A stretch of DNA of 64,000 nucleotides from Perkinsus olseni (GCA_013115135.1 JABANP010000011.1:186001-250000); one strand, 5' to 3'. Positions 1 through 7,863 are shown, counted from the first letter of the stretch. Made by a program: numbers and translations. Notes: generated by a model not told the origin, from the sequence alone.

Positions 1-27
1 CCCCGAGTTCAAACCTCGGCACGTCCA
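1..27 (+). tRNA. tRNA-Ala, 3' part, cut by window edge
   Basis: Positions 46-72 of the unit: T-arm with loop TTCAAAC, acceptor CACGTCC and discriminator A. The anticodon lies outside the window. Confidence 0.85.
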
Positions 28-96
28 CTGCCTACATCAAGAAGAATATGCTGTTGAGTAGTTTCTCCGAAGAGCACAAAGGACCTTACCTTCACC

Positions 97-168
97 GGGC
101 GTGTGCTGTAGAGGTATCACGTCTGCTTTGCATGCAGAAGGCCCCGAGTTCAAACCTCGGCACGTGCG
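97..168 (+). pseudogene. tRNA-Ala(TGC)-like, degenerate third type
   Basis: Anticodon 129-131. D-stem starts with C (C10 facing C25), acceptor 3' strand is CACGTGC (G2 facing G71), and the discriminator is G. These changes mark the third unit type of the array. Confidence 0.65.
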
Positions 169-237
169 CTGCCTACATCGAGAGGAATAAGCTGCTGAGT
201 AGTTTCCCCGAAAAGGACAAATGACCTTACCTTCACC

Positions 238-309
238 GAGCGTGTGGTGTAGAGGTATCACGTCTGCTTCGCATGCAGAAGGCCCCGAGTTCAATTCTCG
301 GCACGTCCA
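238..309 (+). tRNA. tRNA-Ala(CGC)
   Basis: Anticodon 270-272. Acceptor starts GAGCGTG, giving an A2-C71 mismatch; the rest matches the CGC consensus. Confidence 0.75.
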
Positions 310-378
310 TGATGTACAACAACTACAATGTGTTAATGAGTAGTCTCCCCGGAGACGAGAAAGGAGCTCACTTTCGTC

Positions 379-450
379 GGGCGTGTGGTGTAGTGGTATC
401 ACGTCTGCTTTGCATGCAGAAGTCCCCGAGTTTAAACCTCGGCACGTCCA
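379..450 (+). tRNA. tRNA-Ala(TGC), altered T-loop
   Basis: Anticodon 411-413. The T-loop reads TTTAAAC, losing the near-universal C56, and the variable loop has one change, so function is doubtful. Confidence 0.6.
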
Positions 451-519
451 CTGCCTACATCGAGAGGAATATGCTGTTGAGTAGTTTCCCCGAAGAGGAC
501 AAATGACCCAACCTTCACC

Positions 520-591
520 GGGCGTGTGGTGTAGAGGTATCACGTCTGCTTCGCATGCAGAAGGCCCCGAGTTCAATTCTCGGCACGTCCA
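520..591 (+). tRNA. tRNA-Ala(CGC)
   Basis: CGC consensus with all stems paired; anticodon 552-554. Confidence 0.9.
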
Positions 592-660
592 CTGCCTACA
601 TCGAGAGGAATATGCTGTTGAGTAGTTTCCCCGAAGAGGACAAATGACATTACCTTCACC

Positions 661-732
661 GGGCGTGTGGTGTAGAGGTATCACGTCTGCTTCGCATGCA
701 GAAGGCCCCGAGTTCAATTCTCGGCACGTCCA
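661..732 (+). tRNA. tRNA-Ala(CGC)
   Basis: CGC consensus; anticodon 693-695. It directly follows another CGC copy, breaking the usual order. Confidence 0.9.
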
Positions 733-801
733 TGATGTACAACAACTACAATGTGTTAATGAGTAGTCTCCCCGGAGACGAGAAAGGAGCTCACTTTTGT
801 C

Positions 802-873
802 GGGCGTGTGGTGTAGTGGTATCACGTCTGCTTTGCATGCAGAAGGCCCCGAGTTCAAACCTCGGCACGTCCA
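802..873 (+). tRNA. tRNA-Ala(TGC)
   Basis: TGC consensus; anticodon 834-836. The upstream spacer has one of the rare TTTT runs (795-798). Confidence 0.9.
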
Positions 874-942
874 CTGCCTACATCAAGAAGAATATGCTGT
901 TGAGTAGTTTCTCCGAAGAGCACAAAGGACCTCACCTTCACC

Positions 943-1014
943 GGGCGTGTGCTGTAGAGGTATCACGTCTGCTTTGCATGCAGAAGGCCCCGAGTTCAAA
1001 CCTCGGCACGTGCA
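943..1014 (+). pseudogene. tRNA-Ala(TGC)-like, degenerate third type
   Basis: Anticodon 975-977. C10 and a CACGTGC acceptor give C10-C25 and G2-G71 mismatches; discriminator A. Confidence 0.65.
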
Positions 1015-1083
1015 CTGCCTACATCGAGAGAAATATGCTGTTGAGTAGTTTCCCCGAAAAGGACAAATGACCTTACTTTCACC

Positions 1084-1155
1084 GGGCGTGTGGTGTAGAG
1101 GTATCACGTCTGCTTCGCATGCAGAAGGCCACGAGTTCAATTCTCGGCACGTCCA
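1084..1155 (+). tRNA. tRNA-Ala(CGC), T-stem mismatch
   Basis: Anticodon 1116-1118. First T-stem base is A, so the outer T-stem pair is lost. Confidence 0.7.
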
Positions 1156-1224
1156 TGATGTACAACAACTACAATGTGTTAATGAGTAGTCTCCCCGGAG
1201 ACGAGAAAGGAGCTCACTTTCGTC

Positions 1225-1296
1225 GGGCGTGTGGTGTAGTGGTATCACGTCTGCTTTGCATGCAGAAGGCCCCGAGATCAAACCTCGGCACGTCCA
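1225..1296 (+). tRNA. tRNA-Ala(TGC), altered T-loop
   Basis: Anticodon 1257-1259. T-loop reads ATCAAAC, with T54 changed to A; other stems are intact. Confidence 0.7.
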
Positions 1297-1365
1297 CTGC
1301 CTACATCAAGAAGAATATGCTGTTGAGTAGTTTCTCCGAAGAGCACAAAGGACCTTACCTTCACC

Positions 1366-1437
1366 GGGCGTGTGCTGTAGAGGTATCACGTCTGCTTTGC
1401 ATGCAGAAGGCCCCGGAGTCAAACCTCGGCACGTGCA
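1366..1437 (+). pseudogene. tRNA-Ala(TGC)-like, degenerate third type
   Basis: Anticodon 1398-1400. Has the C10 and G2-G71 defects, plus a scrambled 5' T-arm (CCGGAGTC in place of CCGAGTTC). Confidence 0.7.
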
Positions 1438-1506
1438 CTGCCTACATCGAGAGGAATAAGCTGTTGAGTAGTTTCCCCGAAAAGGACAAATGACCTTACC
1501 TTCACC

Positions 1507-1578
1507 GGGCGTGTGGTGTAGAGGTATCACGTCTGCTTCGCATGCTGAAGGCCCCGAGTTCAACTCTCGGCACGTCCA
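1507..1578 (+). tRNA. tRNA-Ala(CGC), anticodon-stem mismatch
   Basis: Anticodon 1539-1541. Anticodon stem 3' strand is GCTGA, leaving one T-T mismatch. T-loop is TTCAACT. Confidence 0.65.
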
Positions 1579-1647
1579 TGATGTACAACAACTACAATGT
1601 GTTAATGAGTAGTCTCCCCGGAGACGAGAAAGGAGCTCACTTTCGTC

Positions 1648-1719
1648 GGGCGTGTGGTGTAGTGGTATCACGTCTGCTTTGCATGCAGAAGGCCCCGAGT
1701 TCAAACCTCGGCACGTCCA
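1648..1719 (+). tRNA. tRNA-Ala(TGC)
   Basis: TGC consensus with all stems paired; anticodon 1680-1682. Confidence 0.9.
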
Positions 1720-1788
1720 CTGCCTACATCAAGAAGAATATGCTGTTGAGTAGTTTCTCCGAAGAGCACAAAGGACCTTACCTTCACC

Positions 1789-1860
1789 GGGCGTGTGCTG
1801 TAGAGGTATCACGTTTGCTTTGCATGCAGAAGGCCCCGAGTTCAAACCTCGGCACGTGCA
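1789..1860 (+). pseudogene. tRNA-Ala(TGC)-like, degenerate third type
   Basis: Anticodon 1821-1823. C10 and G2-G71 mismatches, plus a G-U in the anticodon stem (TTTGC/GCAGA). Confidence 0.65.
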
Positions 1861-1929
1861 CTGCCTACGTCGAGAGAAATATGCTGTTGAGTAGTTTCCC
1901 CGAAAAGGACAAATGACCTTATCTTCACC

Positions 1930-2001
1930 GGGCGTGTGGTGTAGAGGTATCACGTCTGCTTCGCATGCTGAAGGCCCCGAGTTCAACTCTCGGCACGTCC
2001 A
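1930..2001 (+). tRNA. tRNA-Ala(CGC), anticodon-stem mismatch
   Basis: Anticodon 1962-1964. Same GCTGA stem change and TTCAACT loop as the copy at 1507, one 423-bp trimer earlier. Confidence 0.65.
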
Positions 2002-2070
2002 TGATGTACAACAACTACAATGTGTTAATGAGTAGTCTCCCCGGAGACGAGAAAGGAGCTCACTTTTGTC

Positions 2071-2142
2071 GGGCGTGTGGTGTAGAGGTATCACGTCTGC
2101 TTCGCATGCAGAAGGTCCCGAGTTCAATTCTCGGCACGTCCA
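2071..2142 (+). tRNA. tRNA-Ala(CGC)
   Basis: Anticodon 2103-2105; only a variable-loop C to T change. Unusually for a CGC copy it follows the spacer type that normally precedes TGC copies. Confidence 0.85.
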
Positions 2143-2211
2143 TGATGTACAACAACTACAATGTGTTAATGAGTAGTCTCCTCGGAGACGAGAAAGGAGC
2201 TCACTTTCGTC

Positions 2212-2283
2212 GGGCGTGTGGTGTAGTGGTATCACGTCTGCTTTGCATGCAGAAGGCCCCGAGTTCAAACCTCGGCACGTCCA
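2212..2283 (+). tRNA. tRNA-Ala(TGC)
   Basis: TGC consensus; anticodon 2244-2246. The upstream spacer hairpin has loop CTCG in place of CCCG, with the stem kept. Confidence 0.9.
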
Positions 2284-2352
2284 CTGCCTACATCAAGAAG
2301 AATATGCTGTTGAGTAGTTTCTCCGAAGAGCACAAAGGACCTTACCTTCACC

Positions 2353-2424
2353 GGGCGTGTGCTGTAGAGGTATCACGTTTGCTTTGCATGCAGAAGGCCC
2401 CGAGTTCAAACCTCGGCACGTGCA
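2353..2424 (+). pseudogene. tRNA-Ala(TGC)-like, degenerate third type
   Basis: Anticodon 2385-2387. C10, G2-G71 and the G-U anticodon-stem change seen also at 1789. Confidence 0.65.
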
Positions 2425-2493
2425 CTGCCTACATCAAGAGAAATATGCTGTTGAGTAGTTTCCCCGAAAAGGACAAATGACCTTACCTTCACC

Positions 2494-2565
2494 GGGCGTG
2501 TGGTGTAGAGGTATCACGTCTGCTTCGCATGCAGAAGGCCCCGAGTTCAATTCTCGGCACGTCCA
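2494..2565 (+). tRNA. tRNA-Ala(CGC)
   Basis: CGC consensus; anticodon 2526-2528. Confidence 0.9.
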
Positions 2566-2634
2566 TGATGTACAACAAATGCAATGTGTTAATGAGTAGT
2601 TTCCCCGGAGACGAGAAAGGAGCTCAGTTTCGTC

Positions 2635-2706
2635 GGCCGTGTGGTGTAGTGGTATCACGTCTGCTTTGCATGCAGAAGGCCCCGAGTTCAAACCTCGGCA
2701 CGTCCA
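2635..2706 (+). tRNA. tRNA-Ala(TGC) body with G3 changed to C
   Basis: Anticodon 2667-2669. Acceptor starts GGCCGTG, so the G3:U70 identity pair becomes a C-U mismatch; alanine charging is predicted to fail. Confidence 0.65.
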
Positions 2707-2775
2707 CTACCTACAGCAAGAAGAATATTCTGTTGAGTAGTTTCCCCGAAGAGGACAAAGGACCTTACCTTCAGC

Positions 2776-2847
2776 GGGCGTGTGGTGTAGAGGTATCACG
2801 TCTGCTTCGCATGCAGAAGGCCCCGAGTTCAATTCTCGGCACGTCCA
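2776..2847 (+). tRNA. tRNA-Ala(CGC)
   Basis: CGC consensus; anticodon 2808-2810. Confidence 0.9.
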
Positions 2848-2918
2848 TGATGTACAACAACTACAATGTGTTAATGAGTAGTTTCCCCGGAGACGAGAAA
2901 GGAGCCTTATCTTCAGTC

Positions 2919-2990
2919 GGGCGTGTGGTGTAGTGGTATCACGTCTGCTTTGCATGCAGAAGGCCCCGAGTTCAAACCTCGGCACGTCCA
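2919..2990 (+). tRNA. tRNA-Ala(TGC)
   Basis: TGC consensus; anticodon 2951-2953. The upstream spacer is 2 bp longer than usual. Confidence 0.9.
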
Positions 2991-3059
2991 CTGACTACAT
3001 CAAGAAGAATATGCTGTTGAGTAGTTTCACCGAAGAGGACAAAGGACCTTACCTTCACC

Positions 3060-3131
3060 GGGCGTGTGGTGTAGAGGTATCACGTCTGCTTCGCATGCAG
3101 AAGGCCCCGAGTTCAATTCTCGGCACGTCCA
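3060..3131 (+). tRNA. tRNA-Ala(CGC)
   Basis: CGC consensus; anticodon 3092-3094. Last complete copy before the first insertion. Confidence 0.9.
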
Positions 3132-3193
3132 TGATGTACAACAACTACAATGTGTTAATGAGTAGTCTCCCCGGAGACGAGAAAGGAGCTCAC

Positions 3194-3207
3194 TTTCGTC
3201 GGGCGTG
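3194..3207 (+). repeat. Target-site duplication, left copy
   Basis: TTTCGTCGGGCGTG is the last 7 bp of a spacer plus the first 7 bp of a tRNA. The same 14 bp recur at 3636-3649 after the inserted element. Confidence 0.9.
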
Positions 3208-3635
3208 CCCCGGTACGAAGTAGAGATCGAACCTGCCATACCCATACGTCCCCCTTGCTGGTGACTCGGTATTGGTTGGGCCCTCCCCGTACTGCAAATC
3301 CTCTCATCATCTAAGCATCTGGGTTTCTGCAATTGTAGTTGTTGGTCATGGGCTCACTTGATCCTCTCCTCACCTTTTTCTCCCTCATGCCTAGTAGGCT
3401 GCCCAGTGTGGCATGCCTCAGTCACCGGCCTTGCCTGGCTGCACGACGTGGTTGTGTCGAAGCACCTCTCAAGAACCTCCGAGCTGATGATGAAAGATTG
3501 ATCCTCCTCTGTTGTTTTAAGGCTCTATGGTTGGGTCTAACCATATCGGGATCCGCTTGCGCGGGTCGTGGGATGGGCGATAAGCTTTGAGCTTGTAACG
3601 CCCGGGCAATAAAGTTTGAATTGAATTGAATTGAA
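3208..3635 (+). mobile_element. 428-bp SINE-like or truncated non-LTR retroposon
   Basis: Sequence unrelated to the array sits between two exact 14-bp target duplications. The 3' end is GCAATAAAG followed by four TTGAA repeats (3616-3635), the kind of short-repeat tail seen on some non-LTR retroelements and their SINEs. There is no plausible coding frame over the element. It entered exactly across a tRNA 5' end, so the duplication leaves a complete tRNA on its right and only a 7-nt stub on its left. I do not recognise the family. A 5'-truncated LINE copy is an alternative to a SINE. Confidence 0.8.
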
Positions 3636-3649
3636 TTTCGTCGGGCGTG
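3636..3649 (+). repeat. Target-site duplication, right copy
   Basis: Exact second copy of the 14 bp at 3194-3207; its last 7 bp are the 5' end of the tRNA at 3643. Confidence 0.9.
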
Positions 3650-3714
3650 TGGTGTAGTGGTATCACGTCTGCTTTGCATGCAGAAGGCCCCGAGTTCAAA
3701 CCTCGGCACGTCCA
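3643..3714 (+). tRNA. tRNA-Ala(TGC)
   Basis: TGC consensus; anticodon 3675-3677. It directly follows the retroposon, so its upstream region is element sequence and not spacer. Confidence 0.9.
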
Positions 3715-3783
3715 TGATGTACAACAACTACAATGTGTTAATGAGTAGTCTCCCCGGAGACGAGAAAGGAGCTCACTTTCGTC

Positions 3784-3855
3784 GGGCGTGTGGTGTAGTG
3801 GTATCACGTCTGCTTTGCATGCAGAAGGCCCCGAGTTCAAACCTCGGCACGTCCA
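3784..3855 (+). tRNA. tRNA-Ala(TGC)
   Basis: TGC consensus; anticodon 3816-3818. Confidence 0.9.
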
Positions 3856-3924
3856 CTGCCTACATCAAGAAGAATATGCTGTTGAGTAGTTTCTCCGAAG
3901 AGCACAAAGGACCTTACCTTCACC

Positions 3925-3996
3925 GGGCGTGTGGTGTAGAGGTATCACGTCTGCTTTGCATGCAGAAGGCCCCGAGTTCAAACCTCGGCACGTCCA
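3925..3996 (+). tRNA. tRNA-Ala(TGC)
   Basis: Anticodon 3957-3959. D-loop is the AGAGGTA form typical of CGC copies, joined to a TGC body; fully paired. Third TGC copy in a row. Confidence 0.88.
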
Positions 3997-4065
3997 TTAC
4001 CTACAGCAAGAAGAATATGCTGTTGAGTAGTTTCCCCGAAGAGGACAAAGGACCTTACCTTCACC

Positions 4066-4137
4066 GGGCGTGTGGTGTAGAGGTATCACGTCTGCTTCGC
4101 ATGCTGAAGGCCCCGAGTTCAATTCTCGGCACGTCCA
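4066..4137 (+). tRNA. tRNA-Ala(CGC), anticodon-stem mismatch
   Basis: Anticodon 4098-4100. Stem 3' strand GCTGA leaves one mismatch. Confidence 0.7.
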
Positions 4138-4206
4138 CGATGTACAACAACCACAATGTGATAATGAGTAGTTTCCCCGGAGACGAGAAAGGAGCTCACT
4201 TTCGTC

Positions 4207-4278
4207 GGGCGTGTGGTGTAGTGGTATCACGTCTGCTTTGCATGCAGAAGGCCCCGAGTTCAATTCTCGGCACGTCCA
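4207..4278 (+). tRNA. tRNA-Ala(TGC), CGC-type T-loop
   Basis: Anticodon 4239-4241. T-loop TTCAATT comes from the CGC type, a likely gene-conversion or crossover hybrid; stems intact. Confidence 0.88.
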
Positions 4279-4345
4279 CGATGTACAACAACCACAATGT
4301 GTTAATGAGTAGTTTCCCCGGAGACGAGAAAGGAGCTCACCCTTC

Positions 4346-4417
4346 GGGCGTGTGGTGTAGTGGTATCACGACTGCTTAGCATGCAGAAGGTCCCGAGTTC
4401 AAACCTAGGCACTTCCA
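4346..4417 (+). pseudogene. tRNA-Ala(AGC)-like, degenerate
   Basis: Anticodon 4378-4380 reads AGC, the only one in the array. It is structurally damaged: the first anticodon-stem pair is A-A, the T-stem is CCGAG/CTAGG, and the acceptor 3' strand CACTTCC mismatches C4. Confidence 0.7.
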
Positions 4418-4484
4418 TTACCTACAGCAAGAAGAATATGCTGTTTAGTAGTTTCCCCGAAGAGGACAAAGGACCACCTTCACC

Positions 4485-4556
4485 GGGCGTGTGGTGTAGA
4501 GGTATCACGTCTGCTTCGCATGCAGAAGGCCCCGAGTTCAATTCTCGGCACGTCCA
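4485..4556 (+). tRNA. tRNA-Ala(CGC)
   Basis: CGC consensus; anticodon 4517-4519. Step from the previous unit is 139 bp. Confidence 0.9.
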
Positions 4557-4625
4557 CGATGTACAACAACCACAATGTGTTAATGAGTAGTTTCCCCGGA
4601 GACGAGAAAGGAGCTCACTTTCGTC

Positions 4626-4697
4626 GGGCGTGTGGTGTAGTGGTATCACGTCTGCTTTGCATGCAGAAGGCCCCGAGTTCAAACCTCGGCACGTCCA
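4626..4697 (+). tRNA. tRNA-Ala(TGC)
   Basis: TGC consensus; anticodon 4658-4660. Confidence 0.9.
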
Positions 4698-4766
4698 TTA
4701 CCTACAGCAAGAAGAATATGCTGTTGAGTAGTTTCCCCGAAGAGGACAAAGGACCTTACCTTCACC

Positions 4767-4838
4767 GGGCGTGTGGTGTAGAGGTATCACGTCTGCTTCG
4801 CATGCAGAAGGCCCCGAGTTCAATTCTCGGCACGTCCA
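4767..4838 (+). tRNA. tRNA-Ala(CGC)
   Basis: CGC consensus; anticodon 4799-4801. Confidence 0.9.
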
Positions 4839-4907
4839 CGATGTACAACAACCACAATGTGTTAATGAGTAGTTTCCCCGGAGACGAGAAAGGAGCTCAC
4901 TTTCGTC

Positions 4908-4979
4908 GGGCGTGTGGTGTAGTGGTATCACGTCTGCTTTGCATGCAGAAGGCCCCGAGTTCAAACCTCGGCACGTCCA
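4908..4979 (+). tRNA. tRNA-Ala(TGC)
   Basis: TGC consensus; anticodon 4940-4942. The downstream spacer is 4 bp short. Confidence 0.9.
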
Positions 4980-5044
4980 TTACCTACAGAAGAATATGCT
5001 GTTGAGTAGTTTCCCCGAAGAGGACAAAGGACCTTACCTTCACC

Positions 5045-5116
5045 GGGCGTGTGGTGTAGAGGTATCACGTCTGCTTCGCATGCAGAAGGCCCCGAGTTCA
5101 ATTCTCGGCACGTCCA
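5045..5116 (+). tRNA. tRNA-Ala(CGC)
   Basis: CGC consensus; anticodon 5077-5079. Confidence 0.9.
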
Positions 5117-5185
5117 CTACCTACAGCAAGAAGAATATGCTGTTGAGCAGTTTCCCCGAAGAGGACAAAGAGACTTACCTTCACC

Positions 5186-5257
5186 GGGCGTATGGTGTAG
5201 AAGTATCAAGTCTGCTTCGCATGCAGAAGGCCCCGAGTTCAATTCTCGGCACGTCCA
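5186..5257 (+). pseudogene. tRNA-Ala(CGC)-like, degenerate
   Basis: Anticodon 5218-5220. Base 7 is A, the D-loop GG is AG, and the D-stem 3' strand ends CAA, so the tertiary fold is probably lost. Confidence 0.65.
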
Positions 5258-5326
5258 TTACTTACAGCAAGAAGAATATGCTGTTGAGTAGTTTCCCCGA
5301 AGAGGACAAAGGACCTTACCTTCACC

Positions 5327-5398
5327 GGGCGTGTGGTGTAGAGGTATCACGTCTGCTTCGCATGCAGAAGGCCCCAAGTTCAATGCTTGCTAGGTCCA
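5327..5398 (+). pseudogene. tRNA-Ala(CGC)-like, degenerate
   Basis: Anticodon 5359-5361. T-stem is CCAAG/CTTGC, with its inner four pairs still matched by paired changes, but acceptor TAGGTCC mismatches base 5. Confidence 0.6.
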
Positions 5399-5467
5399 CG
5401 ATGTACAACATCCACAATGTGTTAATGAGTAGTTTCCCCGGAGACGAGAAAGGAGCTCACTTTCGTC

Positions 5468-5539
5468 GGGCGTGTGGTGTAGTGGTATCACGACTGCTTT
5501 GCATGCAGAAGGCCCCGAGTTCAAACCTAGGCACTTCCA
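5468..5539 (+). pseudogene. tRNA-Ala(TGC)-like, degenerate
   Basis: Anticodon 5500-5502. Shares the ACTGC stem, CTAGG T-stem and CACTTCC acceptor defects with the AGC copy at 4346, so the two are related by duplication. Confidence 0.65.
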
Positions 5540-5608
5540 TTACCTACAGCAAGAAGAATATGCTGTTTAGTAGTTTCCCCGAAGAGGACAAAGGACCTTA
5601 CCTTCACC

Positions 5609-5680
5609 GGGCGTGTGGTGTAGAGGTATCACGTCTGCTTCGCATGCAGAAGGCCCCGAGTTCAATTCTCGGCACGTCCA
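5609..5680 (+). tRNA. tRNA-Ala(CGC)
   Basis: CGC consensus; anticodon 5641-5643. Confidence 0.9.
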
Positions 5681-5749
5681 CGATGTACAACAACCACAAT
5701 GTGTTAATGAGTAGTTTCCCCGGAGACGAGAAAGGAGCTCACTTTCGTC

Positions 5750-5821
5750 GGGCGTGTGGTGTAGTGGTATCACGTCTGCTTTGCATGCAGAAGGCCCCGA
5801 GTTCAAACCTCGGCACGTCCA
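5750..5821 (+). tRNA. tRNA-Ala(TGC)
   Basis: TGC consensus; anticodon 5782-5784. Confidence 0.9.
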
Positions 5822-5890
5822 TTACCTACAGCAAGAAGAATATGCTGTTGAGTAGTTTCCCCGAAGAGGACAAAGGACCTTACCTTCACC

Positions 5891-5962
5891 GGGCGTGTGG
5901 TGTAGTGGTATCACGTCTGCTTTGCATGCAGAAGGCCCCGAGTTGAATTATCGGCACGGTCA
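5891..5962 (+). pseudogene. tRNA-Ala(TGC)-like, degenerate 3' half
   Basis: Anticodon 5923-5925. The 5' half is intact, but the T-loop is TTGAATT, the T-stem end is ATCGG and the acceptor is CACGGTC. Confidence 0.65.
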
Positions 5963-6031
5963 GGATGTACAACAATTACAATGTGTTGATGAGTAGTTTC
6001 CCCGGAGACGAGAAAGGAGCTCACTTTCGTC

Positions 6032-6103
6032 GGGCGTGTGGTGTAGTGGTATCACGTCTGCTTTGCATGCAGAAGGCCCCGAGTTCAAACCTCGGCACGT
6101 CCA
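6032..6103 (+). tRNA. tRNA-Ala(TGC)
   Basis: TGC consensus; anticodon 6064-6066. Confidence 0.9.
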
Positions 6104-6172
6104 TTACCTACAGCAAGAAGAATATGCTGTTGAGTAGTTTCCCCGAAGAGGACAAAGGACCTTACCTTCACC

Positions 6173-6244
6173 GGGCGTGTGGTGTAGAGGTATCACGTCT
6201 GCTTCGCATGCAGAAGGCCCCGAGTTCAATTCTCGGCACGTCCA
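6173..6244 (+). tRNA. tRNA-Ala(CGC)
   Basis: CGC consensus; anticodon 6205-6207. Confidence 0.9.
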
Positions 6245-6313
6245 CGATGTACAACAACCACAATGTGTTAATGAGTAGTTTCCCCGGAGACGAGAAAGGA
6301 GCTCACTTTCGTC

Positions 6314-6385
6314 GGGCGTGTGGTGTAGTGGTATCACGTCTGCTTTGCATGCAGAAGGCCCCGAGTTCAAACCTCGGCACGTCCA
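6314..6385 (+). tRNA. tRNA-Ala(TGC)
   Basis: TGC consensus; anticodon 6346-6348. Confidence 0.9.
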
Positions 6386-6454
6386 TTACCTACAGCAAGA
6401 AGAATATGCTGTTGAGTAGTTTCCCCGAAGAGGACAAAGGACCTTACCTTCACC

Positions 6455-6526
6455 GGGCGTGTGGTGTAGAGGTATCACGTCTGCTTCGCATGCAGAAGGC
6501 CCCGAGTTCGAACCTCGGCACGTCCA
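6455..6526 (+). tRNA. tRNA-Ala(CGC), TTCGAAC T-loop
   Basis: Anticodon 6487-6489. T-loop TTCGAAC is the textbook form and is rare in this array; stems intact. Confidence 0.9.
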
Positions 6527-6594
6527 CTACCTACAGCAAGAAGAATATGCTGTTGAGCAGTTTCCCGAAGAGGACAAAGGACCTTACCTTCACC

Positions 6595-6666
6595 GGGCGT
6601 GTGGTGTAGAGGTATCACGTCTGCTTCGCATGCAGAAGGCCCCGAGTTCAATTCTCGGCACGTCCA
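6595..6666 (+). tRNA. tRNA-Ala(CGC)
   Basis: CGC consensus; anticodon 6627-6629. The upstream spacer lacks one C of its hairpin. Confidence 0.9.
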
Positions 6667-6735
6667 CGATGTACAACAGCCACAATGTGATAATGAGTAG
6701 TTTCCCCGGAGACGACAAAGGAGCTCACTTTCGTC

Positions 6736-6807
6736 GGGCGTGTGGTGTAGTGGTATCACGTCTGCTTCGCATGCAGAAGGCCCCGAGTTCAAACCTCGGC
6801 ACGTCCA
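6736..6807 (+). tRNA. tRNA-Ala(CGC) on a TGC-type body
   Basis: Anticodon 6768-6770. D-loop, T-loop and upstream spacer are all of the TGC type; only the anticodon base is C, so this is an anticodon switch or a short conversion. Confidence 0.9.
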
Positions 6808-6876
6808 TTACCTACAGCAAGAAGAATATGCTGTTGAGTAGTTTCCCCGAAGAGGACAAAGGACTTTACCTTCACC

Positions 6877-6948
6877 GGGCGTGTGGTGTAGAGGTATCAC
6901 GTCTGCTTCGCATGCAGAAGGCCCCGAGTTCAATTCTCGGCACGTCCA
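6877..6948 (+). tRNA. tRNA-Ala(CGC)
   Basis: CGC consensus; anticodon 6909-6911. Confidence 0.9.
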
Positions 6949-7018
6949 TGATGTACAACAACTACAATGTGTTAATAAGTAGTTTCCCCGGAGAGGACAA
7001 AGAGCCTTACCTTCACCG

Positions 7019-7088
7019 GGGCATGTGGTGTAGGTATCACGTCTGCTTTGCATGCAGAAGGCCCCGAGTTCAAACCTCGGCATGTCCA
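7019..7088 (+). tRNA. tRNA-Ala(TGC), 70-nt variant
   Basis: Anticodon 7049-7051. The D-loop is 2 nt short. Acceptor GGGCATG/CATGTCC shows a matched double change (A5:U68 in place of G5:C68), so the stem is fully paired. Confidence 0.7.
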
Positions 7089-7157
7089 TTACCTACAGCA
7101 AGAAGAATATGCTGTTGAGTAGTTTCCCCGAAGAGGACAAAGGACCTTACCTTCACC

Positions 7158-7229
7158 GGGCGTGTGGTGTAGAGGTATCACGTCTGCTTCGCATGCAGAA
7201 GGCCCCGAGTTCAATTCTCGGCACGTCCA
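7158..7229 (+). tRNA. tRNA-Ala(CGC)
   Basis: CGC consensus; anticodon 7190-7192. Confidence 0.9.
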
Positions 7230-7298
7230 CGATGTACAACAGCCACAATGTGATAATGAGTAGTTTCCCCGGAGACGACAAAGGAGCTCACTTTCGTC

Positions 7299-7370
7299 GG
7301 GCGTGTGGTGTAGTGGTATCACGTCTGCTTTGCATGCAGAAGGCCCCGAGTTCAAACCTCGGCACGTCCA
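7299..7370 (+). tRNA. tRNA-Ala(TGC)
   Basis: TGC consensus; anticodon 7331-7333. Confidence 0.9.
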
Positions 7371-7439
7371 TTACCTACAGCAAGAAGAATATGCTGTTGA
7401 GTAGTTTCCCCGAAGAGGACAAAGGACCTTACCTTCACC

Positions 7440-7511
7440 GGGCGTGTGGTGTAGAGGTATCACGTCTGCTTCGCATGCAGAAGGCCCCGAGTTCAATTCT
7501 CGGCACGTCCA
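7440..7511 (+). tRNA. tRNA-Ala(CGC)
   Basis: CGC consensus; anticodon 7472-7474. Confidence 0.9.
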
Positions 7512-7581
7512 TGATGTACAACAACTACAATGTGTTAATAAGTAGTTTCCCCGGAGAGGACAAAGAGCCTTACCTTCACCG

Positions 7582-7653
7582 GGGCATGTGGTGTAGAGGT
7601 ATCACGTCTGCTTTGCATGCAGAAGGCCCCGAGTTCAAACCTCGCCACGTCCA
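7582..7653 (+). tRNA. tRNA-Ala(TGC), two mismatches
   Basis: Anticodon 7614-7616. A5 as in the copy at 7019 but without the partner change, plus CTCGC in the T-stem. Confidence 0.6.
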
Positions 7654-7722
7654 CTACCTACAGCAAGAAGTATATGTTGTTGAGCAATTCCCCCGGAGAG
7701 GACAAAGGACCTTGCCTCCACC

Positions 7723-7794
7723 GGGCGTGTGGTGTAGAGGTATCACGTCTGCTCCGCATGCAGAAGACCCCGAGTTGAATTATCGGCACGTCCA
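7723..7794 (+). pseudogene. tRNA-Ala(CGC)-like, U33 lost
   Basis: Anticodon 7755-7757. Base 33, always U in working tRNAs, is C; the T-loop is TTGAATT and the T-stem is CCGAG/ATCGG. Confidence 0.7.
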
Positions 7795-7863
7795 CTACCT
7801 ACAGCAAGAAGAATATTCTGTTGAGTAGTTTCCCCGAAGAGGACAAAGGACCTTACCTTCAGC

